Source of the DNA: Amphiura filiformis
Taxonomy: Eukaryota > Echinodermata > Ophiuroidea > Amphilepidida > Amphiuridae
Direction: 5' to 3'
DNA: 64,000 nt
Assembly (NCBI RefSeq): GCF_039555335.1
Contig: NC_092639.1
Coordinates: 34,949,293-35,013,292, forward strand
Program-made: the position numbers and the translations under genes
The notes under the pieces: generated by a model
Seen by the model: the letters and a program-made list of their open reading frames with translations, nothing else
Database searches by the model: none
What the model was told of the DNA's origin: nothing
Shown: in pieces, positions 34,913 to 44,559 of the stretch
How positions within the stretch are numbered: position 1 is the first letter of the stretch
Layout of the letters: each line of letters starts with the position of its first letter

Positions 34913-36835
34913 TTAAAGGTGAACCTCATTGAAAATAAAGTTATATATCAATGAAAAGCTTATGATGTCAGGATACTAAAATTATTTTTTCCGATTTTTT
35001 GATGGCCAATAAAGCTGAAAAATTAAAAAATGAATGAATTTTTGGTCTTTTTAAGGCGCCCAAAAAGCACCCAAATCAATCGTCTATGACCTTGGGAATA
35101 CTCGTGACGTAAGCTCAGGGTTCGCAGTCACGTGATCCTACTCGGAAACACGTAAACAAGACTTGCTTCCTGTACTTTGCAAGCTGCCCGGCAAGTCTGA
35201 TTTTCACAATAAACATGATAAAGCTTGAAATTAGAGGAATCTTCAAGTTGCTGGTTCCTTCTATATATATTAGAAATAATAGAATTATTGTCAACACATA
35301 AATTTTCCGTAAATTTTTGACAAAATCAGTCATAACTGGCTGGGTATAACTGGGTAATTGAGTTTGAATTTCGCGCTGGGATCAATCCCATGCGCAAATG
35401 CTTGCTGCTACCGAGTACCGTTCATGTCATGGACTGAATAAACATGATCGAATAACAAATTAAATACTTCTTTGTGACATTCCCTATTCTTGATTCATTT
35501 TAAAATATCTGATTTTTTAAAATATCGTCTTGCAGTAATCAAAAAATTAATAAAGAACCGCCGATTTCGTCAAATCCAGCCCATATAAAGGTTTTCATAT
35601 TTAGTGCATTGCGGTAATACGTTCTTTCCACACAATCACGATTGAAAGAAACAGATAGGCTACTCGGGCAGATACTTTATGATAAAATAAATACAATTTA
35701 GGCTTAGTAGACCGTTATTAAATGGAAATCTCAAATCTGAATAAAATTAAAACATTGTCACTTGTGTCACGATTCTTTAATGATAGTACAATCAGTGTAC
35801 GGTACTGAAAAAGTGAAACATTCATGTTTTATGGATTACCGAACATGATGCGTAAATTGCTGAAGACGGATATGCACAAACACAGCGACTCGCTTCGGGG
35901 CTTCGTCCGCCGGCAGCACTCAGTGCGTTGTGTGTTCCATATATCTGTGGTTTCATGGGGTGTTTCAGCAGATTTGATCAATCGTTCCCTTATATTTGGA
36001 ACATTTACAGGAATAAATTTTGCTGATGAAGTAGCAATAAGTTGGAAATATCAGAATGTGAATATCAAATCGGTCATTTTGTCTGCAAGTACAGTACAGT
36101 CGCGGATACTGAACACTCGGCGTAGTGAGACTCAGTCAGTCACTGAGCTCATCCCGTATGTATCTATATACAAGTTCGCCTATCATGACCGGCCATGACC
36201 GGTTGTAAAGCTAAGAAATAATTAAAAAATCCTGTACATGTACCTTATTCTATTCCTTCATTTTCTCATTGTGATAAGTTCATCTCAACTTGGTGTGAAG
36301 ATCTGAACTGGTAGCACTAGTAGCAGTTATTTTTTGCAATCTGTTTCATTCGGCGAATCTTTGCTCTTCGTGCTTTACTGTAATATTCCCTATGCATATC
36401 GTGGATGGCTTGGCCTATCCCAAATCACCCCGGCCAGCACTTTTCCCATTTTTGATCCCCACACTTTATTCAGGAACTTCATTCTTGATTTGATCATGAT
36501 ATTTCCTTCATGTAATTCTTATTTTATTGAAGATATTTTTCATGTAAAGTTGACAATGACTGAATTGGCCCGATGCATGCCACAGTAATACACGGACATT
36601 GTGTTTACAATCAAACCCGGAAGTAACTGTGTGTCCCTGGGCTGACGTCATCAACGAAAGCGCCCAATTTGAACGATTTCGTTTTGTAATTTAGGGGGTG
36701 CCAATATCCAATCTTTGCATGGAGATTATGTCTAGCCTGGTACGCTATGCAAATAAAAAATATTCTTTTCTGCTTCCTGACATCATAAGCTTTCCATTGA
36801 TATATAACTTTATTTTCAATGAGGTTCACCTTTAA
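34913..36835. mobile_element. 1.9-kb TTAA-flanked TIR element upstream of CSTF3
   Basis: TTAA at 34913-34916 and 36832-36835 flank a 1,915-bp element with about 55-bp TIRs: AGGTGAACCTCATTGAAAAT leads on the left, its inverse GAGGTTCACCT ends the right. TTAA duplications are used by piggyBac and Kolobok transposons. The 124-codon frame at 35824-36198 has no recognisable transposase motif, so the element looks non-autonomous. Confidence 0.85.
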
Positions 36836-37233
36836 GCTACATCCAATGCACCAACATTTCACTCGCTGCGATATTTGATTACTGAGAAAACTCTGTTTTA
36901 GAGAACAACTTTATACGTCTTTTATACGTTTTTTATACGTCTCTTTGTGTAACCTTAAAGCTCATTACAGCCATTAGTGGAAAATCGTGTCTAGTCTCCC
37001 CCACTGCTTAAGAAAATGTTGTTAAAATTTTGTAATAGCGCCCTCTAAATGGACAAAAAACAACAACATCCGGGAACGTTCCCACAAGGATAAGGACGCC
37101 ATGTTTTGCGAAGGACGAGAATTCTGAGGAAAGAAGACGTAATTTTACTGGAGTTTTAGACCGCTTCTGGTTAACCTCTATAGCATAACCGATCAGTAAC
37201 TGCACGAGGAAAGGACAGAGAACATTTGGGACG
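36836..37233 (+). promoter_or_regulatory. Candidate CSTF3 promoter and 5' UTR
   Basis: The 398 bp between the TTAA element and the CSTF3 start codon. Three tandem copies of a TTTTATACGTC-like 11-mer occur at about 36909-36941. No TATA box at a sensible distance is obvious. The start codon has A at -3 (GACGATGT). Confidence 0.35.
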
Positions 37234-37266
37234 ATGTCTGGGGATCATAGATCAGAACTTTTCACG
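37234..37266 (+). CDS. CSTF3: CSTF3 coding exon 1
   Basis: Encodes [11 protein letters not shown], then donor GTATGT, phase 0. The MSGD start followed by a short variable stretch before the PEKVKKA block is the same arrangement as vertebrate CSTF3, where coding exon 1 is also tiny. Confidence 0.8.
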
Positions 37267-40200
37267 GTATGTTCGTTTTAATTTACATGTTATAAACATG
37301 TATTAATGTAAAATGAAAGATGTCGGCTTGCAAATTTTAGCATGGATGATGGAGCATGCATCATTTTCATGGCGATCTTTTCCAAATTAGACCACCCTCG
37401 CTATTATTGGGACTTAAATATTACTTTTGCATCAATGTTTAGGCGATCCTGACTTTTAGACCACCCTCGCTATATAGGGCTCAAATATTACTATTTCATC
37501 AAGGTTTAATATTCTAACAAGCTTAAACTAAAAGTTTCATCTACATGTAAGGAGTCAAGCTTTAAACGGCGATCCTGACTTTTAGACCACCCGCGATATA
37601 TAGGGCTAAAATATTACTATTTCATCAATGTTTAATATTCTAACAAGCTTAAACTAAAAGTTTCATCTAAGGAGTCAAGCTTTAAACTATTTAGCAAAAA
37701 TATCCAACAAGCTAAAAACGATTTTTACCCGTTTTTTAACAAGCTAAAACCAATTTTTGAAAAGAAGCTTAAAACGTCAATTTTTTCATCGTAAAAATCA
37801 TCTAAAAAATCTTTAAAAATACAGTGACCTACCTAATATTACTAATCTATGTTTTCCGATGATATCCAAGAAGCTAAAATATTGTGAAAACGGGCAGGGC
37901 TTTGAGTAATGAGGGAAATTTCGGGTAAAATGTATCACGTTTTTGAGAAATTCGCCATTTTGAATAAACAATGTAAATGCAGAATTAAATCCATGTAAAA
38001 CGATGTCAAACGCGATTGAAAATGCATGATACGCTAGCGTAAATTACCGTCAAAACGAGCGTACATCAAGCGCTTGTGCTACGCGAAAACTTCGGAGCTT
38101 GCATCACCGGTTTTGTTACTGCTCTTTTACGTCAAAAATAGCTATAAAAACGTGAATTTTGGAACAAAATAAAGCTTGTTCGATGGAATAAAAGGTATGT
38201 TTGTACAGTTGAGAACATGTTTAACCTTGTTGCAAAAGTTTAATATGATAAATTTGCAATTTGTACCTTATATAGCTCGGGTGGTCTAAAAGTCAGGATC
38301 GCCCTTTAAACTATTAAGCAACAATATCCAACAAGCTAAAAACGATTTTTTACCCGTTTTTTAACAAGCTAAAACCAATTTTTGAAAAGAAGCTTTAACA
38401 TCAATTTTTTCATTGTAAAAACCATCTAAACAATCTTTAAAAATACAGTGACCTACCTAATATTACTAATCTATGTTTCCGATGATATCCAAGAAGCTAA
38501 AATATTGTGAAAGAGGGCAGGGCTTTGAGTAATGAGGGAAATTACGGGGTAAAATACATCATGTTTTTCGAGAAATTCGCCATCTTGAATAAATGCAGAA
38601 TTGCGTCATGCAGTAATTAACGATGTCAAACGCGCTTGAAAATGCATGATACGCGAGCGTAAATTACCGTCAAAATGAGCGTACATCAAGCGCTTGTGCT
38701 ACGCGAAAACTTGAGCTGGCATCACCGGTTTTGTAACCAGCTCTTTTACGTCAAAAATAGCTATAAAAACGTGAATTTTGGAACAAAATAAAGCTTGTTT
38801 GATGGAATAAAAGGTATGTTTGTACAGTTGAAAACATGTTTAACCTTGTTGCGAAAGTTAATATGATAAATTTGCAATTTGTACCTTATATAGCTCGGGT
38901 GGTCTAAAAGTCAGGATCGCCAAGGTTTACCTTTGCATCAAGGTCAAACAGTTGTCAAATACTTTGGAGTCAGTTTATTAGTATTTGAAGGAGGGCAGGG
39001 CTTCGATAAATGAGGGAAATTAATATAAAAAATAACGTTACATGGTTAAAACAACTTTTTGAAAACAAGTCATGAAGTGAAACGGTTATTCTGCTGCAGT
39101 GCTGGTAAGCTTTTGTCTGTAAAAACAATTTAAAAATGATCGGAGAAGCAAGAAACATACCTTCATAAAATCAGCATCACTTCCGTCACATAAAAAGAAT
39201 CAGATGAGTGGAAAGTGGCAAAGAATGTGTGAAATGAGGGAATTTTCTTAGAAAAATACAGTATGTTTTTCGAGAAATTTGCCATCTTGAAGACTTGATT
39301 GCAGAATTGTGTCACGCATTGAAAAACTCTAAAACATGTTAAACAAACGTGCTTGAACATGTACAGTACGCAAGCGTAAATTACCGTAAAAAGGAGTCTA
39401 CATCAAGCGCTAGCGCTCATGGCATGCTACGGGAACGTTTTGGAGCAGCCCAGCCCCATCCCCCCCAGTGATAAAATCATGGATTTTGGAACAAAATAAG
39501 AGCTTGTTTAATGAAATTTAAGGTATGTTTGTATATCTAAAAACATGTTTAACCTTGATGCAAAAGTTTATTTTGATAAATTTGTAATTTTGACCTAGTA
39601 TTATAGCTCGGTGGTCTAAAAGAAAAGATCACCATTTTCATGATTGTGCAGTGCGGCGATCTTTTGTCAAGTTTACACAAAACATTGTGCACAATTTTTT
39701 TTTAGGTCAACCATGAATGATCCTAGCATTTAGGTCTAAGTCCATGGACACTAAAGTTAATTTCTTTAAACTTCCGTGGTCCGAGCTGTGCGCCAAGCGT
39801 CTACGAGCGTACACACAGAAAAAATAAGCAATCACGCTGATTGGCTGATCAATGCACTTGACAACAAGTCGGTTGACCCATTGGTTGTCTGTTCGGTAGC
39901 GCGTAGTAGGCGACCTTGTCACTTTTACGCGATCGCAATTCACCAGCGTGTACCCCGACCACGGAAGTTTAAAGAAAACAACTTTAGAAAACCGAAAAAA
40001 AAAATACTTTTTTAATTTCGGGTACCGGGCAGGGAATTTCCCAGGCTCCGATAAATTTTTTTATGTCAACTTTTGTTTGCCCGATTATGCCCGAAAATTT
40101 GAGAAAGAAAACCATCAACAAGTTGCAGTATTGCAATAGCTAAAATTGTCTAAAAATAGCACAGGGTACCGCCGCCGCGGTACGACCTAGTTGACTCACT

Positions 40201-43200
40201 TGAGATGTTCCACTGGCTCTTTCAGAATCAGCCCGATCAGGAGCATAGATCTGCATCTTTTCACTTGCGAATTAAAAATTAATCCATGGTGGAATAATAC
40301 CTCCAAAGAAATTAATTAACTGTTTACACAACGTTGTGCACTGATAACATGTGCAGTGTCATGACCTGATTTTAATCGTCAGGGAAAGCCCCTTGTTGCT
40401 GATGCCACCAGCCGATCCCCAATATCTTTTGGTACAGTAATTCAATAATAAGCACAACAAGAAGATCAAAGAGCCGTTGTGGGCTGTGAGCCTGTGGCTG
40501 TAATGTTCTATGCAAATTAGATGACTTTCCCAGGGCAGGCTTGCGACGTCCGGCAACCACGTGCGCTGAATAATTCATGAGTGCCGTACCCACATGGTCG
40601 TATTATGCAGTATACGATATGCACTGTACATGTTTTCGGGGTCATGGAAAAGTTTAAACATGTGCTCGTACGGTATCCACCATATCATAAACTGCGATAT
40701 GCACTGTACGTGTTTCGGGGTCATCCGATTGACCTCATTAATAATGAAAACATTTGTCTCACTCTCATTCAATAACATGTACGGTGATGTGGGGGATTCC
40801 CACGGACCGGGCGGTATGAACAGGTGTAGGAATACATTGCAGTGTTATCATAATAATAGCCTGTGATCAATAACAGTGGAAATTAGTTGGAAATTAAGTT
40901 GCTGGCTTGTCGGGAAATATATTTTGTACTGTTTGTTTTGTCGATCTGCATTGCTATAATGTAAGTAAAATATGAACACAATCATAATGCCGTCATTGCA
41001 CAGTAATTTTGCAATTGCTGATGATTTAGCTTGCCCGACAGTATTTTTAATTGCCCCGGGCAATCGGACAGGCGATTTATCGAGCCTGGAATTTCCTGCC
41101 CGGTAATATGATTCTCGCCAGATGAATTCCCGGACTCACTCACACCCTTAAGCCATGACCGTTGTTAGCTGTATGTATACAAACATCATGCCTTTTATTT
41201 ATATAAAAACGTTAAAATTCCCAAAAGCGTGCCTCGAATGTGAAGCTAGCGGTGAACAAATTTGTGGCTAGACAGTTTTTTACTGCATAACACAATTCTG
41301 TATTTATTGAAGATGGCAAATTTCTTGAAAAACAGATTTATGTTATGTTGTTTAATGTTTATATATATTCAAGATGGCAAATTTCTTGAAAAATGTGATG
41401 TATTTAAATATGAGAAAATACCCTCATTACATAAGTTCTTAAACATTTTCCACTCATCTTTTCATGCCTTTTTCCTTCTTCCTATATACGTGCATACCTC
41501 AAATTGAGTATTGTCGCACAGGCTTAACGTGCACAGTTTTTTAGATGCACGATCCTGGAACCTAGGATTGATTGCAGATATCAGAACCGGGGATGGTTCC
41601 CCTTCTCTTTTCGAATAGCTCTGACACTTAACGTGCACAGGGTTTGACTCTTCCTGTACACGGGACCAACGGCTTTACGTGACTTCCGAATCACGGACAA
41701 AGCACATACATGTACATGATACACTACCTATATCTGCACGTGATAAGCAGTGTATGGGGGCGAGAAGAAATCCTTCAATTAAATTCTGAAATTAATAACT
41801 GAACTGTATTGAAGGATTCCTGACCATATAGGAACTTTTTGGGAGGGAAGAGAATTTTCACCTAAGGCAAGCCCAAGGCCAGGGGTCGCGCTAAGTTGCG
41901 TTCTTGCGCGCCACGCGCATTTTTTTAAGTTTGAGCGCATCTATTCATTTTTGCATACCAGTTCGGGGTTTTCATGCGCGCAGAAAAATGAAAACATGTG
42001 AAAGAAAAATAAAAGCTTCGATCTCCAATATTTACGACCTGTCCAGAAATTATGTAACATAAAATGCAATAACATAAATGTTGAAGTGAAGTCGCCGTAG
42101 CATTGTAACATAATTTAAAAATAAAAATAAAATACACACCTCCAGCGTAATTTAACACAGATTGTGATATTGTATAGAATCAATGATGAGTTTTATTGCA
42201 GTACTGAATGACGACACGTACGTGAGTTGGTAATTTCTAATTCTAGGGATCGGTAAGGAATGCTTCAAGGGTGGTGTGTAGCAGGGTTCCCGTTAAGGGT
42301 TTTAAAATGTGCGTCATGTGTGACGCAAGTTTGCTGACAAGATTGAAAAAACTTGCGTCCAGACAGATTTTTGTCCCATCTGAAATTCACGATCAATCAT
42401 ACCGGTAACGCAACGGCAACCCCTCGTTGCTAACACACGTACCCCGGTCTACCTCATCAAATGTTGATTGTTAAAATAAAAATTTCGCCGTGATATTCCA
42501 CCTCCAGTCGCAATGATAATTTTTCTCATTTCTGCATCAGTTTTGGTCCGAAACATGGTCAGAAACAGCTGCAAAAACATGCGCAAAGTCTGTCAATCTT
42601 TAGCAAATGTTCGTACGTTTACTGCCGGGTTTACTTTTACTTCGATCCACGTGTTGTTGCTATAAAAGCTAAAACATGCGCTGCCACAAATAATACAAAA
42701 AAAGGTTATCATTTGGATTTTGTCTTTAAAATTGCTTTTATTCATCGTAACAATAATACTAATAAAGGAAACGTAGATTATTTATGAAAAAATAAACTTA
42801 AAATATTAAAAACTGAATATTGTCAGGTTGTGATAAATAACTAAATAAACATTAACTGCACGTCGTCAGTTCAGCATGCTTTGTAAACAAACAATTGCAT
42901 CAATTGGGACTTTCCCCATCAAACAGCGATCGCGACGGAAAGCATGCAAAAAGTGCACGACTTCCTGACGTTGCATTTACAAATATTGCAGAATTTACTT
43001 CAATTCTTCGCAGGTTGGTCAAAATTTTGGGGCTTTTATTATCGTAAAAATAAAACAATTTCTTATTTTTATCATCAATTAATGATTAAATTTCGAAGTT
43101 TTGTCTCGCGCCCACATGGACGCAAAATACTTGATTAGCCATGTGAACTTGCGTCCAAATTTGTAAAATACGCGTCTGGACGCAATGACGCACACTAACG

Positions 43201-44559
43201 GGAAGCCTGGTGTGTAGAGATATGCCAGCGGTGAAATACGAGGCCGTAGAAGGAAAAGGTGACAAAAATTTGCCCTTGAATTATGTTTTATAGTCAAAAT
43301 ACTCCAGTAATTCAATAAATATCATGATATTTGGCCTAAACTTGAACTCATTAGCAATGAAATGTCATTTTTTATTGAGTAAATCATGGCTTTTTCACTC
43401 GTCACATGTGACTTGCAATGCTGTTGAATTCTGCACTTTGCCAAAGTTGAACTGCATTTTATGGAATTCGGCCGAACTTTTATGGCATAAAGCAACACTT
43501 TTATAGCAAGTACACTGCGTGGGAACTTTCTTTAAAAGCCAGATAGTTGGTTAGGGAGTGATCGTTATTTACGACAGGGGGGTAATGGGCGTTTTGAGGG
43601 GGGGAATCCGAATTTTTTTTGGGTCTTGAGCCTGAGGGGGGGAACAGAAAATTTTTCGTTGAACCAGGAGGGGGAATGCGAAATTTTTGTCGATATTTTT
43701 CCAAAGCGCCCATTACCCCTGCCGTAAATAACGATCGGTCCTTACATGACATTGCCTTAATAGCGAGAATCGCGGCGTGAAAGGGAGATCGCGTTTTGCC
43801 AGGCCATAAACTATTTACACATAACCAAAATCACAAAATCTGATACTGATATATTGAAACGGGCATTCAATACTTGACTAGAGAACCCCTCATTTTAGGA
43901 TTTGAGCGCATATTTTTAACACTTTCAGGGGTTCAGGGTTCTGAGAACCCTGGATTTAAAACCTAGTGCTACCCTGCCCAAGGCTCGAACCCTCGTCGAT
44001 CGTATCTCCCGGCCAGCAGCGCAACGCCTTAACCACTCGGCCATCTCGCCCTCTTTCATCACTTCAAAGCTCTTGAGGAGTGTATTAACCTGTATAACAC
44101 TTTGTTTCTTTATAGGGATGGGGCTACATCCCAGAGAAAGTGAAAAAGGCTCAGAAGAAAATTGAAACGTACCCATATGATCTGGATGCATGGAGCATAT
44201 TACTAAGAGAAGCACAGGTAAGGTTTACAATGACGTTCAGAGAAACATGATACGGTGAGGAAAATAATTAACTTGAATGAATACACAGTGTATGTTGCAG
44301 GGAAAAAATAACCAGAGGCACCTTGGGTGCACTAGCAGAATTGCAGGGTCAGAAATTCGGCGAGATTCCATTCTTGTAAATATTTCAATTTATCACCCAA
44401 AGTTATATGGCGAGAATCCATGGATGTTTCTAACTTTCTATCCATCTCTTGTTTCATTTTCAGTCGCAACAGGTGGAAAAAGCGCGTCCGCTGTACGAGC
44501 TCCTCGTGTCAACATTCACCAACTCTGGCCGCTACTGGAAGATCTACATTGAACAAGAG
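37234..44559 (+). CDS. CSTF3: Cleavage stimulation factor subunit 3 (CstF-77), 5'-partial
   Basis: Nuclear scaffold of the CstF complex, which binds the GU-rich element downstream of poly(A) signals and helps cleave pre-mRNA; the N-terminal HAT repeats dimerise and contact CPSF and other partners. Joining 37234-37266, 44116-44217 and 44464-44559 gives 77 residues starting MSGD, then [14 protein letters not shown] and [16 protein letters not shown], then [20 protein letters not shown] and KIYIEQE. These match the start of animal CSTF3 (about 717 residues) through the first HAT repeat and into the second. All joins are phase 0 with GT-AG ends. The next exon, expected to continue the second HAT repeat, was not found before the window edge, so intron 3 is at least 19.4 kb. 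Identification is secure; exon 1 rests on position, the MSGD start and a good donor. Confidence 0.9.
37371..39633. mobile_element. Array of overlapping same-family TIR elements
   Basis: Left-type ends starting GGCGATC with TTAGACCACCC occur at 37371, 37442 and 37568. Right-type ends, the inverse GGGTGGTCTAAAAGTCAGGA with TCGCC or degenerate forms, finish at 38303, 38921 and 39633. Two internal units of about 620 bp (37680-38303 and 38304-38921) are near-identical tandem copies; a third (38922-39633) is more diverged. A 120-bp segment also repeats at 37441-37687. No transposase ORF. Confidence 0.8.
39752..39986. mobile_element. 235-bp TIR element (MITE)
   Basis: CTTTAAACTTCCGTGGTC near the left end is inverted as GACCACGGAAGTTTAAAG near the right, with AAAGTT and AACTTT outermost, giving about 30-bp TIRs. 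The ends fit a TA target duplication (TA at both outer ends). The interior is non-coding. Confidence 0.75.
40023..41105. mobile_element. 1.1-kb TIR element
   Basis: TACCGGGCAGGGAATTTCCC on the left, with CAGGCTCCGATAAAT further in, is inverted on the right as ATTTATCGAGCCTGGAATTT then CCTGCCCGGTA. The ends fit a TA duplication. Inside, ATATGCACTGTAC plus TTTCGGGGTCAT occurs twice (about 40618-40650 and 40697-40728). No transposase frame is visible. Confidence 0.7.
41106..42273. other. CSTF3 intron 1 DNA with dispersed-repeat fragments
   Basis: 41310-41400 contains two copies of AAGATGGCAAATTTCTTGAA; this is an antisense relative of the third unit of the 37.4-39.6 kb array. CTTAACGTGCACAG occurs twice (about 41523 and 41627). 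AGGGGTCGCGCTAAGTTGCG at 41881 looks like a lone transposon end. No gene seen. Confidence 0.5.
42274..43217. mobile_element. Non-autonomous hAT element (928 bp) with perfect 8-bp TSD
   Basis: The element spans 42282-43209. It begins CAGGGTTCCCGTTA and ends TAACGGGAAGCCTG, inverted with one mismatch, followed inward by inverted TGCGTCA and GTCCAGACG-type words. GTGTGTAG flanks it at 42274-42281 and 43210-43217. CAGG-starting TIRs with an 8-bp duplication are diagnostic of hAT. No transposase frame of useful length exists. Confidence 0.9.
43551..43744. mobile_element. 194-bp TIR element (MITE)
   Basis: GATCGTTATTTACGACAGGG on the left, then GTAATGGGCG, is inverted on the right as CGCCCATTACCCCTGCCGTA then AATAACGATCGGTCCTTA. 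The TIRs are about 40 bp of a 194-bp element. The interior is G-rich and non-coding. Confidence 0.8.
43925..44060 (-). mobile_element. tRNA-derived SINE next to the CSTF3 exon 2 acceptor
   Basis: On the - strand, GATGGCCGAGTGGTTAAGGC is a canonical box A (Ser/Leu-type) and GGGTTCGAGCC a box B. The head spans about 43976-44053. A body with CCAGGGTTCTCAGAACCCTG, itself a palindrome, follows. T-stem mismatches and unpaired acceptor ends argue against a working tRNA gene. It ends about 55 bp from the splice acceptor at 44115. Confidence 0.75.
44116..44217 (+). CDS. CSTF3: CSTF3 coding exon 2
   Basis: 34 codons: [20 protein letters not shown] then [14 protein letters not shown]. This is the first HAT repeat, with its conserved D-x-x-A-W core, and is nearly identical to vertebrate CstF-77. 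Acceptor TATAG, donor GTAAGG, phase 0 on both sides. Confidence 0.95.
44218..44463 (+). other. CSTF3 intron 2
   Basis: 246 bp, GTAAGG donor and TTTCATTTTCAG acceptor. Short and without features; a 91-codon frame runs through it and into exon 3 in a wrong frame. Confidence 0.9.
44464..44559 (+). CDS. CSTF3: CSTF3 coding exon 3
   Basis: 32 codons: [20 protein letters not shown] then [12 protein letters not shown]. It matches the linker and second HAT helix of CstF-77. The donor is GTGCCT after GAG, which is weaker than the others but at the conserved phase 0 position. Confidence 0.92.

Larger units (their letters stand above)
37267..44115 (+). other. CSTF3 intron 1
   Basis: 6,849 bp, GTATGT donor and TTTCTTTATAG acceptor. 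Most of it is transposon-derived: the TIR array, several separate TIR elements and a SINE close to the acceptor. Confidence 0.85.

Noticed and set aside
35824..36198. 124-codon frame inside the TTAA element, considered as a transposase fragment
   Set aside because: No DDE-type or zinc-finger motif can be seen, and it is far shorter than any piggyBac or Kolobok transposase.
43976..44053. Functional tRNA-Ser gene on the - strand
   Set aside because: Box A is canonical, but T-stem mismatches, unpaired ends and an attached SINE-like body argue for a retroposed copy.
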